DNA from: FEN-1088 sp031407985
Lineage (GTDB): Bacteria > Myxococcota_A > Polyangia > Fen-1088
Assembly: GCA_031407985.1 (NCBI GenBank)
Contig: JANOJB010000340.1
Location: 32,776-96,775 of the forward strand
Direction: 5' to 3'
DNA: 64,000 bases
Under the pieces are notes generated by a model that was not told the DNA's origin, ran no database searches, and saw only the letters and a list, made by a program, of their open reading frames with translations. Below, one piece after another: positions 25,852-34,998 of this stretch (position 1 is its first letter; each line of letters opens with the position of its first letter). The position numbers were made by a program, and so were the translations under genes.

Positions 25852-27735
25852 TCACTCGCCATCCAGCGACAAGATTTGCTTGAACTTCTCTCCGGGCGCG
25901 AGGGCAATGTTGATCGTCTCGGCCACGTTCAGATCCGGGCGCTTGAAGGTCACCTTGTGTTTCCCGCAACCGATCGCCTCGGTGTACGGCGTGTGTCTGT
26001 GGGTGTTCTTGCCGTCGATCCAAACCTCCGACCAGGGATTGGTCCCCACGGCGATCGAGCAAGTGTCCGTCGCGGCCGCAGCCGTGGCAACCGGCGCCGG
26101 ACCCGCCGCATGCGCGGCCTTCCCCGATCGGACAGCCGGCTTGGTGATCGCTTTCGCGGCTGGCGCGTGCGCGCTCCGCCGCGAGAGGTTCTTCGTCCCG
26201 GCTCCCGTCTTGTCCACGCTGGTCACCGATGGCCCCGACGGCGCGAAGTTCTCGGCAAACACATCGATCGGCGCCGACGTTCCCGACTTGGCTGGTGGTG
26301 CCGGCTGGGGGCCAAACACGGGAGCCTCCGCGCCGCCGCCGGGCGGTGCCGTGGGACGACGTTCGACCGGATCAGCCCGGCGCACGGCCGGCACCACGGG
26401 TGCGGCCAATGGGGCCAGCGGTTGAACGGACATTTGGAAGCCGCCGCCGGATGCGGGCCGCACCATGGTCACGGTGTTCGCGGGACGCGAAAGCACAAAG
26501 ATCGCCAGGGCCACCGCCATGACCAGCATGGCCAGTCCCCCCACGAACCAACGTCTCTCCCTGCGGGCCGGCGCGGCGGGCAGGCTGAACTCAAGCGAAT
26601 GCGCCGAACGGCTGTCGCTGGGCAGTTCCTGGGTCTGACCCAGGGGGACGACAGGGGTCAGGGCCACCGGATGCAGCGCGACCGTCCCGCGCGTGTGCAG
26701 TTCGACCTCCTGGGGACGAATGAACGTCCCGCTGGTGTTGGACCAATGCGCGGCGTCGCCTTCCAAATCCATCGCCGCCGAAACAGTTTTTTTCCAGCGC
26801 CCGAAATCCGACGCGAACAGATCCTTCATCGCGCCGCCGATCTGTTGCGGAGAAAACCCTTCGCTGGCGAACGCGTGCCGTTCCAGTTCCAACGCCATCT
26901 CCAGCGCGTTCTGGAACCGATCCGCGGGATCTTTTTCCAGCGCCCGCATGATAATGCGTTCCAGGCGCGGCGAGATCCGGACGACCTTCGACGGCGCGGT
27001 GATCGGATCGTCCACGATGGCCCGCAACGTCGCCAGCTCGCTGTCCTTGCGAAACAGACGTTGCCCGCAAACGGCTTCCCACAACACGACGCCCAAAGCG
27101 AACACATCCGATCGTCGATCCACACGGCCCGACGACGCATGCTCGGGCGACATGTACGAAATCTTCCCCTTCAAACCACCGGGGCTGGTCTCGGTCAGAC
27201 GACCCAGCGCGCGCGCGACACCGAAGTCGATGACCTTGACCGCGCCCTCGAAGGAAACCAGAATGTTCTGCGGCGAAACGTCGCGGTGAACGACGTTCAG
27301 CAGTTGGCCATCGGCCCCCGCCAGGTTGTGCGCGTAGCCCAACCCGTTCGCAGCTTGGGCGACGATGAACGCGGACTGCGCGTGCGTCAGGGGCTTCTCT
27401 CGCTTGGCGGCCTTGCGCAGCAGGGCTGAAAGCGGCTTGCCCTGCACGACCTCCATGGCCAAGAAATATTCGTCGTCGTCCTGGCCGACCTCGATGATGC
27501 GGACGATGTTCGGATGATCCAACAGCGCGACGATCCGCGCCTCATCGAAGAACATGTGGATGAAATCCTGATTCGACGCCAGATGGGGCAGGATCCGCTT
27601 GACGACCACCAGCGTGCGGAATCCCGACAACTCGCCGGACAGCGCCAGATACACCTCGGCCATGCCCCCGGTCGCCAACAATCCCATCAGTCGATAGCGA
27701 CCGATATGGCCTTCCCGGCTGGTAGCCCCGGCCAT
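25852..27735 (-). CDS. Hanks-type Ser/Thr protein kinase with C-terminal PEGA domain
   Basis: 627 residues. Kinase domain about 12-285: Gly loop L-L-A-T-G-G-M-A-E-V-Y, Lys in V-V-V-K-R, catalytic H-R-D-V-S-P-Q-N-I, D-F-G-V-A-R, S-P-E-H-A. All catalytic residues are intact. A long linker leads to one membrane helix (R-R-W-F-V-G-G-L-A-M-L-V-M-A-V-A-L-A-I-F-V) near 395-415. The outer part is Ala/Pro-rich and ends in a PEGA-like domain (W-S-E-V-W-I-D-G-K, then H-K-V-T-F-K-R). The kinase thus faces the cytoplasm and the PEGA domain the envelope, a common myxobacterial plan. Upstream lies an AT-rich inverted repeat. Confidence 0.92.
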   Translation of the reverse strand: MAGATSREGHIGRYRLMGLLATGGMAEVYLALSGELSGFRTLVVVKRILPHLASNQDFIHMFFDEARIVALLDHPNIVRIIEVGQDDDEYFLAMEVVQGKPLSALLRKAAKREKPLTHAQSAFIVAQAANGLGYAHNLAGADGQLLNVVHRDVSPQNILVSFEGAVKVIDFGVARALGRLTETSPGGLKGKISYMSPEHASSGRVDRRSDVFALGVVLWEAVCGQRLFRKDSELATLRAIVDDPITAPSKVVRISPRLERIIMRALEKDPADRFQNALEMALELERHAFASEGFSPQQIGGAMKDLFASDFGRWKKTVSAAMDLEGDAAHWSNTSGTFIRPQEVELHTRGTVALHPVALTPVVPLGQTQELPSDSRSAHSLEFSLPAAPARRERRWFVGGLAMLVMAVALAIFVLSRPANTVTMVRPASGGGFQMSVQPLAPLAAPVVPAVRRADPVERRPTAPPGGGAEAPVFGPQPAPPAKSGTSAPIDVFAENFAPSGPSVTSVDKTGAGTKNLSRRSAHAPAAKAITKPAVRSGKAAHAAGPAPVATAAAATDTCSIAVGTNPWSEVWIDGKNTHRHTPYTEAIGCGKHKVTFKRPDLNVAETINIALAPGEKFKQILSLDGE

Positions 27736-28047
27736 TTTTCTATTTAGATATTTAGTAATCTAAGACACCTCATTACAAGTAGATAAAACTCGACCCTCCT
27801 GGTCAAGTGGAATAATTTCAGCAGGTTTGCCCACATCTGCGGCGGTGGGTTCCGCTGTAGCCCGCGGACCGACCGTCCGGCGCGAACGCGACCCTTCTGG
27901 CTTGATTTGCCGGGTGGCGTCAGCGAACGGAGATCGACACAAGGTGCTGATCGGCCGTTTCAGAACAAGCTGAACACATACAAAGCCAACCCGCGCCCGG
28001 AACGGCGGTGGCTTGCACTTGGGCGATGAACTAGGTACGAGAGCCGC
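27736..28047. promoter_or_regulatory. AT-rich divergent promoter region with inverted repeat
   Basis: 312 bases between the divergent kinase and ychF genes; no gene supported. TTAGAT (27744-27749) and ATCTAA (27758-27763) form an inverted repeat with an eight-base spacer nine bases before the kinase ATG, in the most AT-rich stretch of the area. It probably carries the kinase promoter. Confidence 0.4.
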
Positions 28048-29142
28048 ATGCCGCTCTCTGTCGGAATCGTCGGCCTACCCAACGTCGGAAAAAGCACGGT
28101 TTTCAACGCCTTGACCGCCGGTAAGGCGGACGCTGCGAACTACCCCTTCTGCACCATCGATCCCAACGTCGGAATCGTTGCCGTTCCTGATCCGCGCATG
28201 GCGCGCATCACCAAATACATCGTGCCGCAAAAGATCATCCCGACCATCGTCGAGATCGTGGATATCGCGGGCCTGGTCAAGGGTGCGTCCCAGGGCGAGG
28301 GGCTGGGTAACAAGTTTCTGGCCAACATCCGGGAGACCAGCGCCATCTTGATGATGGTCCGCTGTTTCGACGATCCAAACGTCGTTCACGTCGCGGGGGG
28401 CGTGGATCCCATCCGTGATATGGAGATCATCGAACTGGAATTGGTGCTGTCCGACCTTGACGGCGCCGAGAAGCGGGTGAAGAAGGCCGGCGGCCTGGCA
28501 AGGACGGGCAAGAAGGAAGCGCAGGCCGAATTGGCGCTGGCGACTCGGGTACTGGCCCATCTGTCCGCGGGAAAACCCGCCCGATCGCTGGCGGTTTCAG
28601 ATGACGACAAGGCGCTGCTTGCGACGTTTGGCTTGTTGACGTCGAAACCGGTTCTGTACTGCTGCAACGTGGGTGAAACCGATTTGCCGGACGGCAACGA
28701 ATGGAGCCGGCTGGTGCAGGCCCGCGCCCGGGCGGAAGGCGCCGGCGTGGTGATCCTGTGCGGCAAGATCGAGGCTGAGCTAGCGGAATTGGAACCAGCC
28801 GAGCGCGCCGAGATGCTGTTGTCCTACGGGCTTGTCGAACCCGCACTCGCGACCCTGGCCCGCGAGTGTTACCGCCTGCTGGGCCTTCAGTCGTACTTCA
28901 CGGCCGGCGAAAAGGAAGTCCGCGCGTGGACCGTGACAAAAGGCGCAACGGCTCCCCAAGCGGCCGGCGTGATTCACACGGACTTCGAGAAGGGTTTCAT
29001 CCGGGCGCAGGTCTATTCCTTGGACGACCTGGAAAAATACGGCAGCGAGGCTGCCATCAAGACCGCCGGCAAAATGCGCATCGAAGGAAAAGAGTACGTC
29101 GTCGCCGACGGGGACATCATGCACTTCTTGTTCAACGTCTGA
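28048..29142 (+). CDS. ychF: Redox-regulated ATPase YchF (Obg family)
   Basis: 364 residues, full family length. G1 is G-L-P-N-V-G-K-S-T, the switch region D-P-N-V-G, G3 D-I-A-G-L-V-K-G-A-S and Y-C-C-N-V at the G4 position, where the usual N-K-x-D specificity motif is altered as in ATP-preferring YchF proteins. A coiled-coil middle and a C-terminal TGS domain (W-T-V-T-K-G-A-T-A-P-Q-A-A-G-V-I-H-T-D-F split over its strands) follow. YchF binds ribosomes and influences stress responses. Confidence 0.96.
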   Translation: MPLSVGIVGLPNVGKSTVFNALTAGKADAANYPFCTIDPNVGIVAVPDPRMARITKYIVPQKIIPTIVEIVDIAGLVKGASQGEGLGNKFLANIRETSAILMMVRCFDDPNVVHVAGGVDPIRDMEIIELELVLSDLDGAEKRVKKAGGLARTGKKEAQAELALATRVLAHLSAGKPARSLAVSDDDKALLATFGLLTSKPVLYCCNVGETDLPDGNEWSRLVQARARAEGAGVVILCGKIEAELAELEPAERAEMLLSYGLVEPALATLARECYRLLGLQSYFTAGEKEVRAWTVTKGATAPQAAGVIHTDFEKGFIRAQVYSLDDLEKYGSEAAIKTAGKMRIEGKEYVVADGDIMHFLFNV

Positions 29143-29271
29143 ACGGTCACCCCGAGGACAAAGGCGCGGTCGCACCCAAGGACAGGCGCACCCGCAAAAC
29201 GCGATTCCCACCGATTCCCGTTCGTGATAACTTTCGACTTTCGCCCGTCAACTGCGGATGAGGTGGTGAAC

Positions 29272-29964
29272 ATGATCGGAAGCATCGATCGGCTCGTCAA
29301 TCAGCAGATTCTGAAGTGGCAGGAAGAGCGAAGGATTGCGGATCGAAGAAGCCCGCTTGGCGGGGACACGCAACAACCCACGATCTGCATCTCCCGGCAG
29401 TTCGGGGCCCGGGGCGCCGAGTTGGGGGGAGTTCTGGGGGAGCGAATCGGGTTCCGGTTCTATTCGCAAGAGCTGATTCACTTCGTGGCCGAGGAGTCGC
29501 ACGTCCGCCAGCAGGTCGTGGAATCTTTGGACGAGCGCGTCCGCGCGGGAATCGCGCAACGGGTCAGTGAGATGCTTCAGACGGGTTCCTTCGCGCCAAG
29601 CGACTATCTGCGAAATCTGTCGAAAGTGGTTGTGACGCTGGGCCGACATGGCAAGGGAATCATCATGGGGCGCGGGGCCCATTTTATTCTGGATCCCAAG
29701 TCCACCTTGCGCGTTCGCGTGGTCGCGTCCGTCGACCTGCGGGTGGAGCGGGTCATGGCCAAGTACAACCTTCCCGAACGGGTCGCGCGCGAAAAAACCC
29801 TGCGCATCGACGGGGAGCGGATCGCCTTCAACCGGCAGCATTTCGGCGCCGACATCACCGATCCGCAGCACTACGATCTGGTTGTCAACACGGGGCGCCT
29901 CCCGCTGGACGCCTGCGTGTCCGTGGTGACGACCGCGTTTCGCGCGCGCTTCTCCGACGCCTGA
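29272..29964 (+). CDS. Cytidylate-kinase-like family protein
   Basis: About 230 residues from ATG 29272, which has GAGGTGG just ahead; a GTG at 29224 would add 16 residues. I-S-R-Q-F-G-A-R-G-A-E-L is the characteristic variant P-loop of the cytidylate kinase-like 2 family, followed by F-Y-S-Q-E-L-I, and G-R-G-A-H-F-I-L and R-V-R-V-V-A-S-V-D-L-R-V-E-R-V in the core. Y-D-L-V-V-N-T-G-R-L marks the C-terminal strand. True substrate unknown; CMP kinase activity is not assured. Confidence 0.85.
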   Translation: MIGSIDRLVNQQILKWQEERRIADRRSPLGGDTQQPTICISRQFGARGAELGGVLGERIGFRFYSQELIHFVAEESHVRQQVVESLDERVRAGIAQRVSEMLQTGSFAPSDYLRNLSKVVVTLGRHGKGIIMGRGAHFILDPKSTLRVRVVASVDLRVERVMAKYNLPERVAREKTLRIDGERIAFNRQHFGADITDPQHYDLVVNTGRLPLDACVSVVTTAFRARFSDA

Positions 29965-30029
29965 GCCCCAGAACCTGTGACCTGTTCCTTGGTGCGTCGG
30001 CTTTTTTGACGCGAAAAGGGTCCTGGCGT

Positions 30030-31703
30030 TCAGGTGCGGGTCGGGGGTGATCCGACAATGCGGTGCCACACGGCAAGGCGCAGGGCCTCACCCATGGGCA
30101 GCGTTCTAGCGCCGGCCGGAACCGGCGTCCGCCGCCAGAAGGACTGCTCCCGCGCCGACGCCGACGTCGCGGGTCCCAGACGATCGATTTCATAGTCGGC
30201 CGATTGGACCGCGTCCTCGAACCTCGAGAATCGCTCCATCACCTGGCCATCCAGACTGACTTCCCACCTCTTGCCGCGCGCGCCACGCTTCAAGATCAGG
30301 ATCTCGCCGGTCTGGCCGCGCCCCTTCTGGAAATGCAGGGCCAGACCGTGGCGCCCCAACGAGAACCACGCGTTGGCCGACACCGCGCGCACATCCGCGC
30401 TGGTCTGCAAGGTCAGGGGATCGAAACTGGCGGCGCGGCGCTCGATTTCGGGCAGGGTCACGGCGCCCGCCTCCAGCTCGAAACCAGGATGGTCAAACAA
30501 ACACTGCTGCCAAAGCCGCACCGCCTCGCGGACGTCCCCACCGTCGAGGTCGATGTCACGCGGCACCCCGAACAGCGACGGCAACGTGCAAAGGTCCAGG
30601 TCCGACAGATCAACAAAGTCCAGGATCAGGCAGTCCTTCTTGCCGGGAAACAGGCGGGTCCCACGTCCGATGCACTGCGCGTACAGACCATCGGAGCGCG
30701 TGGGACGTGCCATCGCGATGCACGACACGCCCGGATCGTCGAAGCCCTCGGTCAGCACGGCGACATTGGTCAACACCTGGATGCGCCCGTCCCGAAATTC
30801 GGCCAACGTCCGCGCGCGTGTCTCGGCGGGCATAGCGCCGTATACGATCCCCGCCGTCACGCCCAGCGCGTTCAACGCCCGGCACAGATTACGCGCGTGG
30901 TTCACGGTGACACAAAACGCGATCGTGCGACGATCGCGCGTCAACTCCTGGATGGACCGCGCCACGATGGCGTTTCGTTCCTCGATGTCGACCGCTTCAC
31001 CAAGCTCGTCCTCGCGAAAATCGGCAGCTCCCGATGACAGGCGCGTCAAATCGGCGGCCGTGGAAATGCGAAATCCGCGCAACGGCGCCAGGTAACCATC
31101 GTCGATCATGGCCGGCAATGTGCGCGTGTAGACGATGCGTTCGAACACGGCATCCAACCCCTTGCCGTCACCGCGCGCGGTCGTGGCCGTGAATCCCAAC
31201 AGCGTTCCCCTCCACGCGGGATCCATCGCCCCCAGTTGGCGCAACACGCGTAGGTTGTCGTCGGCGGCGGCGTGATGGCATTCGTCGTAGATCACCAACC
31301 CAAAATCACGTCCCGAGATCACGCGGGCCAGTCGTTGTTCATGCAGCGATCGAATGGAACAGACCAACACCTTCGCGTTCGCAGGTGCGCTGTGCGCGCC
31401 TTGCTCGATCGCCACCACACCCGCACCGACGTCGCCCATGGCGCGCTCCAGCTTCTGCCGCGCTTGCTGCAACAACTCTTCCCGGTGCGCCAGCACCAGT
31501 ACCGGGCGCCGCGCGAGCCCAGCCAGGTGGGAGAAAATGACCGTCTTGCCCGCTCCCGTCGGCAAACACACGACCATGCGGCGGAGGCCAGCACGCCGGG
31601 CGGCCAACACGGCATCGATCGCCTCGCGCTGGTACGGCCGCAACGTAGGTTGCGTCGTCGATGTCGCCGGTGGGGGCGACAGTGGTGCTGGAGGAAGAGG
31701 CAT
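30030..31703 (-). CDS. DEAD/DEAH-box superfamily 2 helicase
   Basis: 557 residues. L-R-P-Y-Q-R-E-A-I (Q-like motif), Walker A P-T-G-A-G-K-T, H-R-E-E-L-L-Q-Q-A, D-E-C-H-H-A-A-A (motif II), G-F-T-A-T-T (III), T-N-V-A-V-L-T-E-G-F-D-D-P and Q-C-I-G-R-G-T-R (VI). This is the SSL2/RAD25-like architecture of XPB-type and restriction-like helicases. About 180 residues after the core have no named domain. No nuclease or methylase partner lies beside it. Confidence 0.88.
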   Translation of the reverse strand: MPLPPAPLSPPPATSTTQPTLRPYQREAIDAVLAARRAGLRRMVVCLPTGAGKTVIFSHLAGLARRPVLVLAHREELLQQARQKLERAMGDVGAGVVAIEQGAHSAPANAKVLVCSIRSLHEQRLARVISGRDFGLVIYDECHHAAADDNLRVLRQLGAMDPAWRGTLLGFTATTARGDGKGLDAVFERIVYTRTLPAMIDDGYLAPLRGFRISTAADLTRLSSGAADFREDELGEAVDIEERNAIVARSIQELTRDRRTIAFCVTVNHARNLCRALNALGVTAGIVYGAMPAETRARTLAEFRDGRIQVLTNVAVLTEGFDDPGVSCIAMARPTRSDGLYAQCIGRGTRLFPGKKDCLILDFVDLSDLDLCTLPSLFGVPRDIDLDGGDVREAVRLWQQCLFDHPGFELEAGAVTLPEIERRAASFDPLTLQTSADVRAVSANAWFSLGRHGLALHFQKGRGQTGEILILKRGARGKRWEVSLDGQVMERFSRFEDAVQSADYEIDRLGPATSASAREQSFWRRTPVPAGARTLPMGEALRLAVWHRIVGSPPTRT

Positions 31704-31913
31704 GGATCCTTACCGACGAACAAATCGCGGCCACCGATCGGAATACCAAGCGGTGGCGCCGCGAGCCAAGAGTATCGCGCGTGACCCGCCGCGGTTGCGT
31801 ATCGACGGAAAGGTCCTGCAAGGTTCTGAACGAGACAGCCTTCCACGTCGCAGACACCACAAAATGATTCGACGCCGCCAATCCAGCACGGAAGACGGTA
31901 TGCTGCGCGCGTT

Positions 31914-33089
31914 ATGTCGATGGATGCCAAGGTGACCCGCGTGCGTCGCTGGGCACGGTCCGGGACGATCCCTTTCGCCATCGCGCTGCTGTCGATGGTC
32001 GCATGTGAACCGCTGGCGGCCACCTGGGACTACGGTCAGCGTGAGGATGTTTCGGTGCACCGGCGGTCACAGGTGATCCCTCCTTCGGACACCGCGCCTA
32101 CGCAGTTGAAGGTCATGGCATGGAACGTGAAGTACGGGGCGGCGCGCATCGATTTCTGGTTCGACCTATGGGGCGATCGGGTGCAGATGTCCCGGGACGA
32201 AGTCGACGCCAACATGGCAGCGATCTACGCCCTCATCAACGAGGTCAATCCCGACATCCTGATGACCGAGGAGATCGAAATCAACTCGCGGCGCTCCGCG
32301 TACGTGAACATGGTCACCGGAATTCTGGAGCACACCCAGCTGAACTACGCCGCGTACGTCCCGACGTGGCGGTGCCGCTACATCCCGTCCGAAGGCCTGG
32401 GCCGCATGGATCTGGGCAACGCGATCTTCAGTCGCTATCCCATAACGCGCGCCGAACGCATTCCGCAGGTCGACCGCACCGATCAGGATGCCGTGACCCG
32501 GTATTTCTATATTCACCGCGCCGTGGGGCGCGCCGTGATCCAGGCCGGCGCGCGCGACGTCGTGGCGATGGTGGTTCATACCGAGGCCTACGATCAGGAC
32601 GGCACGAAGGGCCGCCAGTTGGTACAGATCCAGGACCTTCTTGCGGCCGAGACCGGACCGTTCGTGATTGGCGGCGATTTCAACGCCCTGCCCCCGACGG
32701 CGGCGAAGATCAGCGGTTTCCCCGACGAGAATCCCAAATCGATCGGCACCGAGTTCGAACAACCACCGTACGACCCGCTGGAGATGGCTCCGTTCTTCAG
32801 AAACTACGTGCCCGCGATCGATCTGGCGCGCATCGGAACGACGGAAGCGGAGCAACGGCCGTACAACACCCATTCCGTCATCGGTCCCGACAAGCTGGGA
32901 ACGGACGGTCTACCCGGTTTTTGGAACCGTACGTTGGACTATCTGTTCGTCGAGGCTCCCGACGGATGGATCGTGGACAGCACCGATGTGCTGCAGGAGG
33001 CAGGACGCGGAAATCCCCCGGTTGCTGGCAATCCGCTGCTGCTGTCCGATCACGCCCCGGTCGTGGGGACGTGGACGTTGCGACCGTGA
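31914..33089 (+). CDS. Exported endonuclease/exonuclease/phosphatase family lipoprotein
   Basis: 391 residues. A signal with lipobox L-S-M-V-A-C opens the protein. EEP motifs: M-A-W-N-V-K-Y, I-L-M-T-E-E-I-E, G-N-A-I-F-S-R-Y-P, G-G-D-F-N-A-L, L-D-Y-L-F-V and L-S-D-H-A-P-V at the end. Being a lipoprotein, it acts in the envelope or outside the cell, for instance on phospholipids or extracellular nucleic acids. The downstream gene begins within its stop codon (GTGA). Confidence 0.85.
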   Translation: MSMDAKVTRVRRWARSGTIPFAIALLSMVACEPLAATWDYGQREDVSVHRRSQVIPPSDTAPTQLKVMAWNVKYGAARIDFWFDLWGDRVQMSRDEVDANMAAIYALINEVNPDILMTEEIEINSRRSAYVNMVTGILEHTQLNYAAYVPTWRCRYIPSEGLGRMDLGNAIFSRYPITRAERIPQVDRTDQDAVTRYFYIHRAVGRAVIQAGARDVVAMVVHTEAYDQDGTKGRQLVQIQDLLAAETGPFVIGGDFNALPPTAAKISGFPDENPKSIGTEFEQPPYDPLEMAPFFRNYVPAIDLARIGTTEAEQRPYNTHSVIGPDKLGTDGLPGFWNRTLDYLFVEAPDGWIVDSTDVLQEAGRGNPPVAGNPLLLSDHAPVVGTWTLRP

Positions 33090-34048
33090 CACCCGCGAAA
33101 CGATGCCACCGGATGTCCACGTACGCCGCGCTGGTGACACTGGCCATCGGATTCGGCAAGGTGGCATGGGCGAGCAATGTCGCAGCACCAACGACCACCA
33201 CAACAGGCACCGCCGAGGTCCCGTCACAGCACGCGGTTCCGGCCGCCGCCACACGGCCCGTGTTCGGGCCGCGCGAGACCGCGCGCGTCCGCCCCGAGCG
33301 TTGGGCCTATTCGGTCGGCGTTTTTAATCCGCTGACGCTGAACGTCGGGCGCGGACTGGAGATCCAGACGCATCCGTTGCTGTTCCTTGTCGCGCCGAAC
33401 GTGATCATACGGGTGCCCCATATTCCGATGCCGGGGGCGACGCCCACGGACCAGCGCTGGGGACTGACCGGCGAATATGGACTGTCCATTCCAACCATCG
33501 GCATGCGTCTGCTGGAAGGAACGCTGTTCCCCGCGTGGGAGAACAACCAAGGTCATATCGGCTGGGCCATTGTCCCACGCGCGGGTGCCGTCGCCAGCCG
33601 CGCGGGCGGCGCGCTGCCCGGCCAAACCGCGGTGATTTCCGCGCGCGTGGATCTGGCCATCGGACTGCCGATGTCGACCACGGACGCACAGCCACTGGAC
33701 GCACCCCAGCCGCTGAATCTTTGGTTCGATCCGGTTCTCAGCCGCTACCGCGCGCGCGTCGGCTTGTTGTGGGATTCCAGTCTGGGATGTCGCTGGCGCG
33801 TGCGCGCCTATGGCGATCTGTACGTCCATGGGGTGCAACGGACAATCCACCTGCCAGCAGGAATGGACAACCTGACCACCCGCCTGGGCGCGGGTCTGGA
33901 CGTGGGATTCGGATCGCACCTGCAGCGACGGCTGACCTTCGGTGTTGCCTGGTGGAATTCCTATCAACACGCGATTGATCCCACGACCTGGCGGGCCGAG
34001 CGGTCAAATGATGTCTGGCCGACGCTGGATTTTGTCTGGGAGCACTGA
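33086..34048 (+). CDS. Secreted/outer-membrane-type protein of unknown family
   Basis: About 320 residues from GTG 33086, overlapping the EEP stop by four bases; ATG 33113 is an alternative. The N-terminus is a signal peptide (L-V-T-L-A-I-G-F-G-K-V-A-W-A). The mature part alternates hydrophobic and polar residues and is rich in aromatic residues (for example W-A-Y-S-V-G-V-F-N-P-L-T-L-N-V), ending in D-F-V-W-E-H. This suggests an outer-membrane beta-barrel. I cannot name a family. Coupling to the EEP lipoprotein suggests a shared envelope role. Confidence 0.72.
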   Translation: MTPAKRCHRMSTYAALVTLAIGFGKVAWASNVAAPTTTTTGTAEVPSQHAVPAAATRPVFGPRETARVRPERWAYSVGVFNPLTLNVGRGLEIQTHPLLFLVAPNVIIRVPHIPMPGATPTDQRWGLTGEYGLSIPTIGMRLLEGTLFPAWENNQGHIGWAIVPRAGAVASRAGGALPGQTAVISARVDLAIGLPMSTTDAQPLDAPQPLNLWFDPVLSRYRARVGLLWDSSLGCRWRVRAYGDLYVHGVQRTIHLPAGMDNLTTRLGAGLDVGFGSHLQRRLTFGVAWWNSYQHAIDPTTWRAERSNDVWPTLDFVWEH

Positions 34049-34103
34049 TCGCGCCGCCGCTGTCTTCGATCGGGCGGTTGACACAAACACTGAACGACGA
34101 CGC

Positions 34104-34141
34104 GGCGGTGCTGGCTGCGCGGTTTCGAATCCGCGACCGCC
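34104..34141. terminator. GC-rich hairpin between convergent genes
   Basis: GGCGGT (34104-34109) pairs with ACCGCC (34136-34141) and inside it CGCGG (34118-34122) pairs with CCGCG (34131-34135) around TTTCGAAT. No T-run follows, so it would be at most a weak or factor-assisted bidirectional terminator between the outer-membrane-type gene and the CBS gene. Confidence 0.3.
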
Positions 34142-34245
34142 CTCAGGCTTCCGGATGCGTTCCAAGGATGGGCAATTTCGATCCTAAACAAGCATCAAGG
34201 CATGGGTTCATCGTCTCACGGGACCGCGAAGGGTGCAGACAAGTC

Positions 34246-34674
34246 TCACGCGCTCTGCGCGTCGAAATACTTCCGGGCAAAGCTAACGAAATCAGCCTCG
34301 GTGACGATCCCGACCAGCTTCCCCTCGTCAACGACGGGAAGGCATCCGAACCGGCTGGATTCCATCAGCGCCGCCGCCAGCGCCGCCGTCGTGTCCGGAG
34401 AAACCGTTAGTACGTTGCGCTCCATCAACATCTCGACCGGTACCTCCGCCGCGACCTGGCCGGGGCCTTCGCGCCGCGGATCTCCGTGACTGACCCAGGC
34501 GCCCAGAATCCGGCGGTGAGTGACCAAGCCGATCAGGTGTTCGCGACCGTCGACCACGGGAAGATGCCGGATGCGTCCCGCGTTCATCAGATGTGCGGCC
34601 ACGTCCAGGGAATCACCCACCTGAAGTGTTTCCACAATGTCCGTCATCAAATCCTTGACCAAAGTCATCGACAT
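34246..34674 (-). CDS. Tandem CBS-domain protein
   Basis: 142 residues from ATG 34672-34674. Two CBS domains: the first contains A-A-H-L-M-N-A-G-R-I-R-H-L-P-V-V-D and L-I-G-L-V-T-H-R-R-I, the second L-M-E-S-S-R-F-G-C-L-P-V-V-D and L-V-G-I-V-T-E-A-D-F. Such stand-alone pairs bind adenine nucleotides and act as energy sensors. No effector domain is attached. Confidence 0.9.
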   Translation of the reverse strand: MSMTLVKDLMTDIVETLQVGDSLDVAAHLMNAGRIRHLPVVDGREHLIGLVTHRRILGAWVSHGDPRREGPGQVAAEVPVEMLMERNVLTVSPDTTAALAAALMESSRFGCLPVVDEGKLVGIVTEADFVSFARKYFDAQSA

Positions 34675-34998
34675 CGGCACCCCCGTTCCTTGTGTAGCCA
34701 GCAATCCCGGTACCAGCGTCGCGGCCGAATCGGCGGGCGGGCGCCGCTGTGTTCCCCATCGATCACTTGGCCTGAACCCGCAAGTCGTGCGCGACGTACG
34801 CACGGACCGGCAAAACTGGCGCCTCGCACGCCTGGGGCTCGCCCGCGACGGCGGTCAGGTTCGATGCGGCGCTGGTGACCGATGATCGCCAGATCCGCCG
34901 ATCAAAAACGACCCAGGTACTCTGAAAGAGGTGCACCTATTCGGTGCGCGGGTCTTGCCTGAGCGGCCAGTTACGGTTGATCACCGATGGCAGGTGGA
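34675..34998. other. Intergenic region without recognisable content
   Basis: 324 bases between the CBS gene and the 3' end of the VWA lipoprotein gene. Short open frames are present on both strands but have no ribosome binding sites or family sequence. I see no hairpin or repeat of note. Confidence 0.5.

Noticed and set aside
30030..31703. Helicase as part of a restriction or defence island
   Set aside because: No nuclease, methylase or other defence gene is adjacent; the neighbours are housekeeping or envelope genes.
31661..31867. A 68-codon plus-strand frame between helicase and EEP gene
   Set aside because: It reads like protein in part (E-E-E-A-W-I-L-T-D-E-Q), but overlaps the helicase start, lacks a ribosome site and has no family resemblance.
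34104..34141. tRNA T-arm like string CGCGGTTTCGAATCCGCG
   Set aside because: The loop has eight rather than seven bases, and no acceptor stem, anticodon arm or CCA end can be built around it.
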